64,000 nucleotides of DNA from Pelagibius sp. (GCF_028289705.1 NZ_JANQOI010000155.1:1-64000), one strand, 5' to 3'; counted from the stretch's first letter, positions 25,402 to 35,169 are shown. Numbers and translations: made by a program. Notes: generated by a model not told the origin, from the sequence alone.

Positions 25402-27099
25402 ATGACCCGCCGCGATCTGCTGGCCTATCTGCCGGGGTTGACGCTGCTGTTGTTCCTGGCGCCGGTGGCGGCGGGGCTGATCGGGACCTGGCTGCCGGCC
25501 TTCGGCTACTTTCCGGCGCTGGAGGGACACGGCTTCAGCCTGCTGCCCTGGCAGATGCTGTTGGCCCATCCGGGGCTGCCCGAGTCCCTGCGCCTGACCT
25601 TGCTGTCCGGCTTCCTGGCGACCCTGACGTCGTTCCTGCTGACCATCGTCTTCCTCGCCGCCTGTCACGGCGGGCGCATCATTCTGGCGATCCGCGGGCT
25701 GATGGCGCCGCTCCTGGCGGTGCCCCATGCCGCCATGGCCCTGGGCCTCGCCTTTTTGATCGCGCCCAGCGGCTGGCTGGTGCGCCTCGTCTCGCCCTGG
25801 GCCACCGGCTGGGATCTGCCGCCCGATGTGGCGAGCCTGCCGGACCCCAACGGCCTCGCCCTCACCCTGGGCCTGGTGATGAAGGAACTGCCCTTCCTCC
25901 TGCTCATGACCCTCTCGGCGCTGGAGCACAGCCGGGCCGACGAGCGCCTGGCCATCGCCCGCTCCCTCGGCTACGGGCCGGTGATGGCCTGGATGAAGAC
26001 GGTGCTGCCGGCGGTCTACCGCCAGATCCGCCTGCCGATCTATGCCGTGCTTGCCTATTCGCTCTCGGTGGTCGACATGGCGATGATCCTGGCGCCGCTG
26101 TCGCCGCCGCCCCTGGCGGTGCAGGTCTTCCGCTGGTTCAACGATCCGGACCTCACCATGCGCTTCGTCGCCGCCGCCGGCGCGGTGCTGCAGCTTCTCG
26201 TGGTGGTCGCCGCCATCGCCCTCTGGCGCCTCGGGGAAATCCTGGCCGCCCGCCTCGGCCGGGCCTGGATCGCCGGCGGGCGCCGCGGCGGCAAGGGCAG
26301 GGCCCTGCGCGTTCTTGTCAAGGCCGCGATCCAGACCCTGGTGGTGCTGGCGGCCGCCGGCCTGCTGGCCATGGCCCTCTGGTCGGTGACCCGGCGCTGG
26401 CGCTATCCCGACGCCCTGCCGTCCTCCCTCAGCCTCGATATCTGGTCGCGCCTTGGAAACGATATCGTCTGGACCACAGGCACGACCCTGATCAGCGGAC
26501 TGGCCGCCGCCTTCATCGCCCTGGCCCTGGTGCTCGGCTGCCTGGAGAACGAACAGCGCCGCGGGCTGACGATCTCCACCCGGGCCCTCTGGCTGCTCTA
26601 TGCGCCGCTCCTGGTGCCCCAGGTGGCCTTTCTCTTCGGCAGCCAGGTGCTGTCCATCCAGATCGGCATCGACGCCACCTGGATCGCCCTGGTGTGGAGC
26701 CACCTGCTGTTCGTCCTGCCCTATGTCTTCCTCTCGCTGGAGGATTCCTACCGCGCGCTGGACGAACGCTACAGCCGCACCGCGCTCTGCCTGGGCGCCA
26801 GCCCCAACCGGGTGTTTTGGCGGGTCAAGCTGCCGATGCTGCTGCGCCCGGTACTCTTCGCCACCGCTGTCGGTTTCGCGGTCAGTGTGACACAGTACCT
26901 GCCGACCCTGTTTGCCGGCGGCGGCCGTTTCGTCACCCTGACCACCGAAGCCGTGAGCCTGTCCGCCGGAGGAGACCGCCGCGTCATGGGCGTCTTTGCT
27001 TTCCTGCAGGCGGCACTGCCGCTTGCCGCCTTCGCCGCCGCCCTGGCCCTGCCCAAGCGCCTGGCGCGCAGCCGCGCGCTGCGGGAGCAGCGCGCGTGA
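25402..27099 (+). CDS. ABC transporter permease, fused two-unit type (YnjC-like)
   Basis: 565 residues, about twelve membrane helices in two homologous halves. Both halves carry the EAA loop that contacts the ATPase: ERLAIARSLGYGPVMAWMKT near residue 190 and RTALCLGASPNRVFWRVKLP near 465. It would form the whole channel by itself. Downstream of the YnjB-like binding protein and 16 bp before the ATPase gene. The start ATG at 25402 is right after the REP-like pair. Confidence 0.88.
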   Translation: MTRRDLLAYLPGLTLLLFLAPVAAGLIGTWLPAFGYFPALEGHGFSLLPWQMLLAHPGLPESLRLTLLSGFLATLTSFLLTIVFLAACHGGRIILAIRGLMAPLLAVPHAAMALGLAFLIAPSGWLVRLVSPWATGWDLPPDVASLPDPNGLALTLGLVMKELPFLLLMTLSALEHSRADERLAIARSLGYGPVMAWMKTVLPAVYRQIRLPIYAVLAYSLSVVDMAMILAPLSPPPLAVQVFRWFNDPDLTMRFVAAAGAVLQLLVVVAAIALWRLGEILAARLGRAWIAGGRRGGKGRALRVLVKAAIQTLVVLAAAGLLAMALWSVTRRWRYPDALPSSLSLDIWSRLGNDIVWTTGTTLISGLAAAFIALALVLGCLENEQRRGLTISTRALWLLYAPLLVPQVAFLFGSQVLSIQIGIDATWIALVWSHLLFVLPYVFLSLEDSYRALDERYSRTALCLGASPNRVFWRVKLPMLLRPVLFATAVGFAVSVTQYLPTLFAGGGRFVTLTTEAVSLSAGGDRRVMGVFAFLQAALPLAAFAAALALPKRLARSRALREQRA

Positions 27100-27115
27100 C
27101 CCCGGAGCGACACGC

Positions 27116-27850
27116 ATGACAGTGGTTTCGGTCGCCAAGGAGCACGGCCTGGTGCTGCGCCAGGTGGAACTGGCCCACGGCGGCCAGCGCCTGCTCGGCC
27201 CCCTCAGCCTCACCGTCGCCCCGGGGGAGGTGGTCACGGTGATGGGGCCCAGCGGCTGCGGCAAGTCGAGCCTGCTGGCCTTCGTCTGCGGCACCCTCGA
27301 CCCGGCGCTGGAGGGTTCCGGGCGCATCCTTCTGAACGGCGAGGACATCAGCCGGCGCCTCCCCGAAGAGCGCCATGTCGGCATCCTGTTTCAGGACGAC
27401 CTGCTGTTTCCCCACCTCTCGGTCGCCGGCAACCTCGCCTTTGGCCTGCCGCCGCAGATCCGCGACCGCAGGGCGCGGCGTGCGCGCATCGAGGAGGCCC
27501 TGGCCGAAGCCGACATGGCGGAGTTCTACGACCGCGATCCGGCCACGCTCTCCGGCGGCCAGCGCGCCCGGGTCGCCCTGCTGCGCACCCTATTGTCGGA
27601 GCCCTGCGCCCTGCTGCTGGACGAACCCTTCGCCAAGCTGGACGTGGCGTTGCGCGCACGCTTCCGCAGTTTCGTCTTCGATCACGCCCGGGCCCAGGCG
27701 CTGCCGACCCTTCTGGTCACCCACGATCCCCAGGACGCCCTGGACGCCGGCGGACCGGTCTTGGAAATCGACGCGGCCGGCAAGGTTTGCGCCGGCACTG
27801 ACCGGCCCCTGGAACAGCGCGGGCCGGAGCCGCGCCGCACCACAGAATAA
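27116..27850 (+). CDS. ABC transporter ATP-binding protein (YnjD-like)
   Basis: 244 residues. Walker A MGPSGCGKSS near residue 42, Q-loop FQDDLLFPHLSV, signature LSGGQRARVALLRTL, Walker B LLLDEPFAKLD and the switch His in LVTHDP. ATG 27116 follows ccggag; the frame is open upstream but there it only overlaps the permease gene. It powers the YnjB/C-like importer encoded just upstream. Confidence 0.92.
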   Translation: MTVVSVAKEHGLVLRQVELAHGGQRLLGPLSLTVAPGEVVTVMGPSGCGKSSLLAFVCGTLDPALEGSGRILLNGEDISRRLPEERHVGILFQDDLLFPHLSVAGNLAFGLPPQIRDRRARRARIEEALAEADMAEFYDRDPATLSGGQRARVALLRTLLSEPCALLLDEPFAKLDVALRARFRSFVFDHARAQALPTLLVTHDPQDALDAGGPVLEIDAAGKVCAGTDRPLEQRGPEPRRTTE

Positions 27851-28028
27851 GACCTTACCCGCCCGCTCCCATGCTCTAAGATCGGCCGCTGCAGGGGCGC
27901 AGACCGGGGCCGTTAAAGTAGACTTTCCTGAAGCAAGAAACTTTCACATGTGATGTGCCCTCCGGAATGCCTACTGTGGTGGGCACAGGGGTGAGCCGAA
28001 GGCTCGATCACAGGGAGGCGTGGGGACG

Positions 28029-28907
28029 ATGCTGCATAGAATTCTGATTCCTTTGACGGCCGCGGCCGCCGTGGGCGGCTGCGCGCTGGGCTATGACACC
28101 GACCGTCTGCGCCAGACGGAGACCGGCGGCGCCTCCTTCACCCAGAGCCTGGCCCGCGAATACCGCGACCTCAGCGTTTTCGAGGCCGACGAGATGGTCG
28201 ATTGGGAGTCCGCCGACTACTTCGCCGGCAAGGGCTTGGCGGCCGCCGCGGGCAACGCGGTGCCGCCGGAACCCGTCGGCGAACGCCGGCTATCGGATGC
28301 CCAGGCCGGCGAGCTCGCGAGCGCGCGCGGCCGCCTCGTCGCCTTGCTGGACGCCAACGCCCGGACCAAGGCGCCGGAGGACGCGGCCATCGCCCAGGCG
28401 CGCTTCGACTGCTGGATCGAACAACAGGAAGAGGGCCATCAGTCCGAAGACATCGCCCGCTGCCGGGACGAGTTCTTTGGCGCCCTTGAGCGCCTGGACA
28501 GCATCATGGCAGCGGCACCCGCACCCGCCGCCGAGCCGGCCCCGCAGGCGGCTGCCGCGCCGCCGCCGTCGGTCCGGCCGCAGGCCTACGTCCTGTTCTT
28601 CGACTTCGACAGCGAAGAGATCACCGCCGAGGCCATAGCGGTCATCGACGAGGCGCTGGCCGCCGCCCGCGCCGCCGGCTTCACCGAATTCTCGGTCACG
28701 GGACACGCCGACCGCGCCGGCGCGGCGGACTATAACCTCGCGCTTTCGCTGCGCCGCGCGGACGCCGTTCGGGCGGCCATGGCAGCCCGCGGTGCGGATC
28801 CGGACGGCATCTTTGTGGCCGGCCGCGGCGAGGCCGAACCGGCCATGCCCACCGCCGACGGCGTGCGCGATCAGGCCAACCGCAGGGTGGAAATTATTCC
28901 CCAATAA
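28029..28907 (+). CDS. OmpA-family lipoprotein
   Basis: 292 residues. Signal peptide with lipobox AVGGC near residue 18, so probably an outer-membrane lipoprotein. The middle part is helical, with FDCWIEQQEEGHQSEDIARC, followed by a Pro/Ala-rich linker. The C-terminal ~110 residues are an OmpA-type peptidoglycan-binding domain: VLFFDFDSEEIT, FSVTGHADRAGAADYNLALS, LRRADAVRAAM, NRRVEI. It likely links the outer membrane to the wall. The same architecture recurs in a diverged form at 58011. ATG 28029 is preferred over GTG 28020 because it puts the lipobox at the usual place. Confidence 0.86.
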   Translation: MLHRILIPLTAAAAVGGCALGYDTDRLRQTETGGASFTQSLAREYRDLSVFEADEMVDWESADYFAGKGLAAAAGNAVPPEPVGERRLSDAQAGELASARGRLVALLDANARTKAPEDAAIAQARFDCWIEQQEEGHQSEDIARCRDEFFGALERLDSIMAAAPAPAAEPAPQAAAAPPPSVRPQAYVLFFDFDSEEITAEAIAVIDEALAAARAAGFTEFSVTGHADRAGAADYNLALSLRRADAVRAAMAARGADPDGIFVAGRGEAEPAMPTADGVRDQANRRVEIIPQ

Positions 28908-29033
28908 CAACGCTTTATCCTCGATTGGGACCGGTGCCGCCAGGGCGAGTCTGCGGCCCTTTCCTTGTCGGCCCATCAAGGCGTAGACTGCGGGGGATCA
29001 GATGCGGTCGGGCGAGAAGGGACCCTCAGCACG

Positions 29034-29426
29034 ATGTACAGCGCGACCACCGAATCCATCAACGTCACCGTCAAGCCGATCTATCTGGACGACCAATCCT
29101 CCCCCACCGAAAGCCACTATGTCTGGGCCTATCAGGTCACCATCGAGAATACCGGCTTCGAGACCGTGCAGCTCCTGAACCGCTACTGGCGGATCACCGA
29201 TTCCATGGGCCGGGTCCAGGAAGTGCGGGGCGCAGGCGTGGTCGGCGAACAGCCGACCCTGGAACCGGGGGAGAGCTTCGAATACACCAGCGGCACGCCG
29301 CTGACGACGCCCTCGGGCATCATGGTGGGCAGCTACGAGATGGAAAGCGCCAACGGCCGCCGCTTCGACGTTGAGATCCCGGCCTTTTCGCTGGACAGTC
29401 CCCACCAGCCCGTGCAACTCAACTGA
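29034..29426 (+). CDS. apaG: ApaG protein
   Basis: 130-residue fibronectin-like beta-sandwich protein. Conserved strings: [47 protein letters not shown] and [11 protein letters not shown]. ApaG is linked to Co2+/Mg2+ efflux phenotypes in enterics and may bind nucleotides; its exact activity is unsettled. ATG 29034 gives full family length. It is close upstream of folE. Confidence 0.95.
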   Translation: MYSATTESINVTVKPIYLDDQSSPTESHYVWAYQVTIENTGFETVQLLNRYWRITDSMGRVQEVRGAGVVGEQPTLEPGESFEYTSGTPLTTPSGIMVGSYEMESANGRRFDVEIPAFSLDSPHQPVQLN

Positions 29427-29494
29427 GACATGATCCAACTCGCCTGTTATTGCCGCTGCGCGGGGGCGGGACCGTCCGGGGGGAGGCGGGGCGC

Positions 29495-30124
29495 TTGACC
29501 AACCGTCCGAACATCCGGCCGATCGCGGCCCACCAGCGGCCCAGCCGCCAACAAACCCTGGAGGCCGTGGAAACGCTGATCCGCTGGGCCGGCGACGATC
29601 CCGCCAGGGAGGGCCTGATCGGCACGCCGGAGCGCGTGGTCAAGTCCTACGAAGAGTTCTTCGCCGGCTATCGCATCGATCCCATGGAGTTGCTGGAGCG
29701 CACCTTCGAGGAGGTCGAGGGCTACGACGAGATGGTGCTGCTGCGCGACATACGCTTCGAATCCCACTGTGAACACCACATGGCGCCGATCATCGGCCGG
29801 GCCCATGTCGGCTATCTTCCCAAGAACCGGGTCGTCGGCATCTCCAAGCTGGCGCGGGTGGTGGAGGCCTATGCCCACCGTCTGCAGATCCAGGAGAAGA
29901 TGACCGCGCAGATCGCCAACACGATCCAAGAGGTCCTGAAGCCGAAAGGCGTTGCCGTGGTGATCGAGGCGACCCACCAGTGCATGACCACCCGCGGCGT
30001 CCACAAGCCGGGAACCACCATGGTCACCAGCCGCATGCTGGGCCTGTTCCGCAGCAACGCCTCGACCCGGCGCGAGTTCCTCGCCCTCACCGGCCATCCC
30101 ACCCAGGGCAGCGGCGCCCACTAA
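29495..30124 (+). CDS. folE: GTP cyclohydrolase I
   Basis: First step of tetrahydrofolate (and queuosine precursor) synthesis: GTP to dihydroneopterin triphosphate. 209 residues. Zn-binding and active-site motifs are [20 protein letters not shown] near residue 100 and [16 protein letters not shown] near 165, with GISKLARVV between. A TTG start at 29495 is chosen because it follows gggagg by 8 nt; no ATG is available before the conserved TLEAVETLI. Confidence 0.94.
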   Translation: MTNRPNIRPIAAHQRPSRQQTLEAVETLIRWAGDDPAREGLIGTPERVVKSYEEFFAGYRIDPMELLERTFEEVEGYDEMVLLRDIRFESHCEHHMAPIIGRAHVGYLPKNRVVGISKLARVVEAYAHRLQIQEKMTAQIANTIQEVLKPKGVAVVIEATHQCMTTRGVHKPGTTMVTSRMLGLFRSNASTRREFLALTGHPTQGSGAH

Positions 30125-30235
30125 GTCGCGGTCGTCTCGAGGCATGGTTCATCCGGTTCACACATCCCTGTCATTGCGCGCAAGAGAGGGGCGCACAGGA
30201 ATGGCGCTGTCCGCATCGGCGGAAGGTCGGCGGCG

Positions 30236-31681
30236 ATGATCGAACTGCGGCCGGTCATCTTCGTCATCGGGATCCTGATCAGCGTCCTGGCCATCGCCAT
30301 GATCATCCCGGCCGTCGTCGATGCCGCAGTGGGGCATCCCGACTGGCTGGTCTTCTCCAAGGCCGCGGCGGTGACCCTCTTCACCGGCGTCTCGATGATG
30401 CTGACCACCCGCTCGCGCCTCGGCAACTTCTCCCTGCGCCAGGCCTTCGTCATGACCAATCTGGCGTGGTTCGTCATCGCCGCCTTCGGCGCCCTGCCCT
30501 TCACCTTCTCGGAGCTGGAGCTGAGCGTCACCGATGCCTTCTTCGAGTCCATGTCCGGCGTCACCACCACCGGCGCCACGGTCATCGTCGGCCTCGACTT
30601 CGCGCCGCCCGGCATCCTGCTGTGGCGGGCGATCCTGCAGTGGCTGGGCGGCGTCGGCATCATCGTCATGGCCGTCGCCATCCTGCCGGTCCTGCAGGTC
30701 GGCGGCATGCAGATGTTCCGGGTCGAGGCCTTCGACACCGACAAGGTGCTGCCACGCGCCGCCCAGATCGCCGGCGGGATCTCCATCATCTATGTCTTCC
30801 TGACCGGCGTGGCGGCGATCCTGCTCTGGTCGGTGGGCATGTCCGCCTTCGACGCCGTCGCCCATGCCATGACCTCCATCGCCACCGGCGGTTTTTCCAC
30901 CTACGACGCCTCGGTCGGGCACTTCGCCAACCCCGCCGTCGACTGGACCATGTCGGTGGTCATGGTGCTGGGCTCGATCCCCTTCGTGCTCTACCTGCGG
31001 GTCATCCGCGGCGACCTGCGCCCCGTTTTCGCCGATGCGCAGGTGCGCTGGTTCCTCTGCATCCTGGCGGTGGCCATCGTGCTGGTGGCGATCTGGCTGT
31101 TGAGCGGCGCCATGATGGAGCCGCTGGACGCCCTGCGCTATTCGACCTTCAACGTCATCTCGGTGATGACCGGCAGCGGCTTTTCCACCGCCGACTACAA
31201 CGCCTGGGGCAGCTTCGTCGTCTCGGTGATGTTCATCCTGATGTTCGTCGGCGGCTGCGCCGGCTCCACAACCTGCGGGGTCAAGATCTTCCGCCTGCAG
31301 GTGCTCTACTCCACCGCCAACGCCCAGCTCCGCCGGCTGATGCAGCCCAACGGCGTGTTCTTCGCCTACTACAACAAGAAGCCGATTCCCGAGGCCGTGG
31401 CCGCCTCGGTGATGTCGTTCTTCTTTCTCTTCGTCACCTGCTTTGCGCTGCTGGCCATCGGGCTCGGCATGACGGGGCTGGACTTCGTCACCGCCGTCTC
31501 CGGCGCCGCCTCGGCCATCGCCAACGTCGGCCCCGGCCTGGGCGACGTCATCGGCCCGGCGGGCAACTACGCCACCCTGCCGGACAGCGCCAAGCTGCTG
31601 CTCTGCGTGGGGATGCTCCTGGGCCGGCTCGAGCTCTTCACGGTGCTGATCCTGCTGGCGCCGGCCTTCTGGCGCGGCTGA
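30236..31681 (+). CDS. trkH: TrkH-family potassium uptake protein
   Basis: 481-residue membrane protein of the Trk/Ktr/HKT family, which moves K+ together with a TrkA subunit (not in this window). The four selectivity-filter regions can be seen: SGVTTTGATVI, TSIATGGFSTYDAS, VMTGSGFSTADYN and SAIANVGPGLGD. ATG 30236 has ggaagg 9 nt upstream. A 12-codon frame at 30201-30239 overlaps the start but has no good ribosome site. Followed after 10 bp by argE, which may be co-transcribed. Confidence 0.93.
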   Translation: MIELRPVIFVIGILISVLAIAMIIPAVVDAAVGHPDWLVFSKAAAVTLFTGVSMMLTTRSRLGNFSLRQAFVMTNLAWFVIAAFGALPFTFSELELSVTDAFFESMSGVTTTGATVIVGLDFAPPGILLWRAILQWLGGVGIIVMAVAILPVLQVGGMQMFRVEAFDTDKVLPRAAQIAGGISIIYVFLTGVAAILLWSVGMSAFDAVAHAMTSIATGGFSTYDASVGHFANPAVDWTMSVVMVLGSIPFVLYLRVIRGDLRPVFADAQVRWFLCILAVAIVLVAIWLLSGAMMEPLDALRYSTFNVISVMTGSGFSTADYNAWGSFVVSVMFILMFVGGCAGSTTCGVKIFRLQVLYSTANAQLRRLMQPNGVFFAYYNKKPIPEAVAASVMSFFFLFVTCFALLAIGLGMTGLDFVTAVSGAASAIANVGPGLGDVIGPAGNYATLPDSAKLLLCVGMLLGRLELFTVLILLAPAFWRG

Positions 31682-31691
31682 GGAGACCGCC

Positions 31692-32849
31692 ATGATCCGC
31701 CCGGAATCGCGGGAGATGATCGCGCGGCTGGTCGGCTTCGACACCGTTTCCGCCAAGTCCAACCTGGCGCTGATCGACTTCGCCCAGGACTACCTGGAGC
31801 GCCAGGGTGCCCGCTGCCGGCGCACGGCCAGCCCCGACGGCAGCAAGGCCAACCTGCTGGCCAGCCTGGGGCCGGAGGCGCCGGGCGGGGTCGTGCTCTC
31901 CGGCCACAGCGATGTCGTGCCGGTGGAGGGCCAGCCCTGGGAGAGCGATCCCTTCACCCTGGTCGAGCGCGACGGCCGCCTCTACGGCCGCGGCACCGCC
32001 GACATGAAGAGCTTTCTCGCCGTCGCCCTGGCGCTGGTCCCCGAGTTCACGGCCCGGCCCCTGACGTGGCCGATCCATCTCGCCTTCTCCTACGACGAGG
32101 AGGTCGGCTGCACCGGCGTGCCCGCGCTGATCGAGGACCTGACCCGCGCGGTCCCCGAACCGGCCCTGGTGATCGTCGGCGAGCCCACCTCCATGCAGAT
32201 CGTCAACGGCCACAAGGGCTGCTTCCTCTTCGAAACGCGGATCACCGGCCAGGCGGCCCATTCCAGCCTGCCGCAGCTCGGCGCCAACGCGATCTTCGCC
32301 GCCGGGCGCATCATCGCCCATATCGCCGAGCTGGCTGCCGCCAAGCGCGCCGCCGCCGACCCGGCGAACCCTTTCGACCCGCCCTACACCAGCTTCAATC
32401 TGGGGGAGATCGAGGGCGGCAAGGCGATCAACATCGTCGCCCAGGACTGCACCTTCACCTGGGAGTTCCGGCCGCTGCCCGGCGAGGACACCGACGCCAT
32501 CATCGCCGAGGTGGAGCGCTTCGCCCGCGAAGAGGTGCTGCCGGAGCTGCAGTCACAGGCGCCCCATGCCACCATCGAGACGCGGCGCCCGGCCACCGTG
32601 CTGCCGCTGGCGCCGGAACACGAGGGGGCAGCGGAGACCCTGGTGCGGCGCCTCACCGGCGCCAACGACACCGCCGTGGTCTCCTTCGGCACCGAAGGCG
32701 GCCTCTTCCAGGCAGCAGGCCTCTCCACCATCGTCTTCGGCCCCGGCTCCATCGACCAAGCCCACCAGGCCAACGAGTTCATCAGCCTGGAGCAGGTGGC
32801 CGCCTGCGAGGCCTTTCTCCTGAAGCTGCGCGACTGGGCCGCGGGCTAG
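31692..32849 (+). CDS. argE: acetylornithine deacetylase
   Basis: M20 metallopeptidase-family enzyme that removes acetyl from N-acetylornithine in arginine synthesis. 385 residues. Metal and catalytic residues are in VLSGHSDVVPVE (~75), GRGTADMKSFLA (~105), FSYDEEVGCTG (~138), IVGEPTSM (~163) and DQAHQANEFI near the C-terminus. The dimerisation lid starts near GHKGCFLFE. Together with argF and argD about 4 kb away it covers late arginine steps. ArgE rather than DapE is chosen from overall pattern and length. Confidence 0.88.
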   Translation: MIRPESREMIARLVGFDTVSAKSNLALIDFAQDYLERQGARCRRTASPDGSKANLLASLGPEAPGGVVLSGHSDVVPVEGQPWESDPFTLVERDGRLYGRGTADMKSFLAVALALVPEFTARPLTWPIHLAFSYDEEVGCTGVPALIEDLTRAVPEPALVIVGEPTSMQIVNGHKGCFLFETRITGQAAHSSLPQLGANAIFAAGRIIAHIAELAAAKRAAADPANPFDPPYTSFNLGEIEGGKAINIVAQDCTFTWEFRPLPGEDTDAIIAEVERFAREEVLPELQSQAPHATIETRRPATVLPLAPEHEGAAETLVRRLTGANDTAVVSFGTEGGLFQAAGLSTIVFGPGSIDQAHQANEFISLEQVAACEAFLLKLRDWAAG

Positions 32850-33285
32850 GGCGAGCCCACTGTGCATGTCGCTGATGTGCCACGAGCCGACATCCAGCGG
32901 CGCGGCGCAAGCCCACGACACCCTTGGCCTTTGTGGCTTAGCCCATGAGGGCGCGCGATCCCCGATCTCCCTCAATCATCGGTAAGCCAAGCCATTCGCG
33001 CCGGGCCCGGCCTGTCAAATCCCTTTACACCCGTCTTGATCAGGTCATTGAATTGCTTGACAGATGTAAGATTGCCGCGACCCACCACAAGCAGCGCCTC
33101 GCACGTTGCGAATTCAGGGCCATACCTGGGCGCGGAAAACCGCAGAATTCAAAGCCAAAGAGGCCGAAAATCCAATCCATCGCCTCAATCAGAGAGAGCG
33201 AGAATCTGTAATCTATTTTTACAACTTTAGAGATGCCCTTCCTTGCTGTCGGATTAAGCCATTGCCGCGTCGCATCTTTCTCTCA
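32850..33285. other. AT-richer non-coding stretch before the PEP-CTERM gene
   Basis: About 440 bp where GC falls well below the flanks from about 33000 on. No convincing coding frame; short frames lack ribosome sites and coding bias. Some imperfect inverted repeats are near 32880-32945. The sigma-54-like promoter follows. Confidence 0.55.
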
Positions 33286-33301
33286 TGGCATCAAAATTGC
33301 T
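33286..33301 (+). promoter_or_regulatory. putative sigma-54 (RpoN) promoter for the PEP-CTERM gene
   Basis: tggcatcaaaattgct matches the TGGCACG-N4-TTGCW consensus with the GG and GC elements at exactly the required spacing (33287-33288 and 33299-33300). A transcript would start near 33312, about 80 nt before the ATG at 33393. PEP-CTERM genes are known to be often RpoN/PrsR-dependent, which supports the call. Confidence 0.62.
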
Positions 33302-33392
33302 TAACCACAGTTATAGATCATACCTACTCATCATGGTGTCTCTTCCAGGTGATATCCCATACACAATCGGATAGACAGGGGTACTCTGAGCG

Positions 33393-33983
33393 ATGTTCAG
33401 GAATCTATTTGCAAGCATTCTCTGCAGCTATTCTTTAATCGCGCTCTCGCCGGCTCCCGCACAGGCCACCCTGATCGGAGACACTGTCCAGTTCGAGTCC
33501 GTTATTTTTTCAAGCGTCGTAATTGATTCGGGATCGTTCTTGGTACAGGCCGGGCCCTCGGAGGTTACCGATCTCAATTTGCATAATGCTGGACCGATTT
33601 GGACCCTGGATGTCGAAGATTCTTCTATCGCCGTGACATTGACTGGAGCCATCTCGGTTGGGGTTGCATCCCTGCCCCTCACATTCCTGAGAGTTTTCGA
33701 CCTGGACTGGACCGGGCCTTCCGGCAGCATCATTGGAGCTTCAATTTCCTCAATAGGAATTGGAGGGACACCGACAGTTTCCTTTTTGTCGGATGAAATC
33801 ACCGTGGATCTCACCAATGTCACTGGCTGGTCGGGTCAAAATATCGCGTCATTTGTTGTAGATCTCAGCGTCCAGCACGATACAACTGCCATTCCTGAGC
33901 CCGCGACCTTGATCCTCTTCGGATTTGGCCTGCTGGCCCTGGGTATTACAGCGCGACGGCGCAAGACCACTCCCACTTGTTAG
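33393..33983 (+). CDS. PEP-CTERM sorting-domain exported protein
   Basis: 196 residues. Signal peptide ending PAPAQA; a beta-rich, Ser/Thr-rich low-complexity body; then the C-terminal sorting signal IPEPATLILFGFGLLALGIT followed by ARRRK: PEP motif, one hydrophobic helix, basic tail. Exosortase recognises this and anchors or releases the protein at the surface; the target proteins commonly serve in exopolysaccharide or floc matrices. No exosortase is in the window. The gene and its upstream are AT-richer than the surroundings, so it may have been transferred. Confidence 0.9.
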   Translation: MFRNLFASILCSYSLIALSPAPAQATLIGDTVQFESVIFSSVVIDSGSFLVQAGPSEVTDLNLHNAGPIWTLDVEDSSIAVTLTGAISVGVASLPLTFLRVFDLDWTGPSGSIIGASISSIGIGGTPTVSFLSDEITVDLTNVTGWSGQNIASFVVDLSVQHDTTAIPEPATLILFGFGLLALGITARRRKTTPTC

Positions 33984-34159
33984 TCTCGCGCTTGCGCCTC
34001 ATCGATGGGGACGCGCAACTTCCGGAACGGGTCAAACTGCGACCAAAGGCTGACGTCCGCTCTGAGGAGAGAGTCGGAAACAGTAGTTGAGACTTGAGGC
34101 AAGGTGTCGCCTTGTGATTCAAGCTGGCTGCAACGCCCCAATCGCTTCGAATTTGCGAG

Positions 34160-35029
34160 TCAACGAGGTCCCGGCGGTTCGTGATCGGCAATGCCTTCGA
34201 AGGCCACCGGCGCGCCGAAGAAGCGGCTGGCGAAGGCCGAGGCCTGGTCGGGGTCGCCGCTGGTGAGGAAGCGGACGCCGCCGCGTTCGGAGGGAGCGCC
34301 GAGGAAGCGGCCGTGGCGGTCCAGGTAGTCCGCCAGGCTTTCGGCGACGATGCGCGGCTGGTCGAGCAGGCGGGTGGTGGCCGGCAGGGCGGCGGCGAAG
34401 CAGTCGGCGACCAGCGGGTAGTGGGTACAGCCGAGCACGGCGGCGGTCGGCGCTTCGCCGCCGGCCGCGGCCATCAGTTCGGCCACGTAGCCGGACACCA
34501 TCTCCTGAAGCCGCGCGGCGGGCTCTTGCCCCTCGATGGCGGCGACCAGGTTGCGGCAGGCCTGGGAGACCACCCGCAACCGCGGCGCCCGCAGGGAGAC
34601 CTCCAGGGGGTAGGCGCCGGAAGCCACGGTGCGCTGGGTGGCGAAGACGGCCACCAGGCCGTCCTCCGCCCTGCGGCCGGGCACCGGCAGGCCGTCGCGC
34701 CAGGAGACGGCGGTCAGGGCCTCCACCATGGGCACGAAGCAGCCGAGGACCCGGTGGTTGGGCGCGTTCTGCGGCAACCAGTCCTGCTGCATGCGCCGCA
34801 GGGCGACGGCCGAGGCGGTGTTGCAGGCCAGCAGCACCAGCCGGCAGCCCTGGAGGAACAGCCGTTCCACCGCCGCCAGGGTCAGCCCGTAGATGTCCTC
34901 GGGCGCGCGCCGGCCGTAGGGCGCATGGGCGTGGTCGCCGAGATAGACGAACTGCTGTTGCGGCAGGCGCGCCGTCAACTGCCGCAGGACCGTCAGCCCG
35001 CCGTGACCGGAATCAAACACCCCGATCAT
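34160..35029 (-). CDS. murI: glutamate racemase
   Basis: Makes D-glutamate for peptidoglycan. 289 residues. The two catalytic cysteines are in LLACNTASAVAL (~72) and VLGCTHYPLVA (~190); the N-terminus is MIGVFDSGHGGLTVLRQL, and GDHAHAPYG replaces the common GDxARxPYG. ATG 35029 has ggagg 9 nt upstream. Monocistronic by appearance; a strong hairpin lies upstream, between it and the lipoprotein gene. Confidence 0.92.
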   Translation of the reverse strand: MIGVFDSGHGGLTVLRQLTARLPQQQFVYLGDHAHAPYGRRAPEDIYGLTLAAVERLFLQGCRLVLLACNTASAVALRRMQQDWLPQNAPNHRVLGCFVPMVEALTAVSWRDGLPVPGRRAEDGLVAVFATQRTVASGAYPLEVSLRAPRLRVVSQACRNLVAAIEGQEPAARLQEMVSGYVAELMAAAGGEAPTAAVLGCTHYPLVADCFAAALPATTRLLDQPRIVAESLADYLDRHGRFLGAPSERGGVRFLTSGDPDQASAFASRFFGAPVAFEGIADHEPPGPR

Positions 35030-35080
35030 CGCGCGGCCTCCGGATTTGAGGCCTTGGTGGTTTGACGGCGTCGGCCCGCT

Positions 35081-35131
35081 CCCCCTCCCGGCCACCCACC
35101 AGGATAATCGTATTGGGTGGCCGGGAGGGGG
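35081..35131. terminator. 18-bp perfect stem hairpin (terminator or REP)
   Basis: ccccctcccggccaccca (35081-35098) pairs exactly with tgggtggccgggaggggg (35114-35131) around a 15-nt loop. It lies between the stop of the lipoprotein gene (minus strand, 35170) and the start of murI (35029), so it may end the argD-argF-hslO-lipoprotein transcript. No T-run follows on that strand, so a repeat-derived hairpin is equally possible. A related sequence is at 56441. Confidence 0.6.
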
Positions 35132-35169
35132 TGCGGGCTGGAACCGCTTCGACGCAAGTCGAAAACGCC

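Noticed and set aside
25252..27384. 710-residue frame antisense to the ABC permease
   Set aside because: Low-complexity Gln/Gly/His/Arg-rich translation with no domain; the plus strand encodes a clear permease.
27944..27953. tcacatgtga as a CRP site before the OmpA lipoprotein gene
   Set aside because: The half-sites are inverted relative to TGTGA-N6-TCACA and lack the spacer; a 10-bp palindrome is weak evidence.
30201..30239. 12-codon frame overlapping the trkH start
   Set aside because: The agga is too close to its ATG, and trkH has its own good ribosome site.
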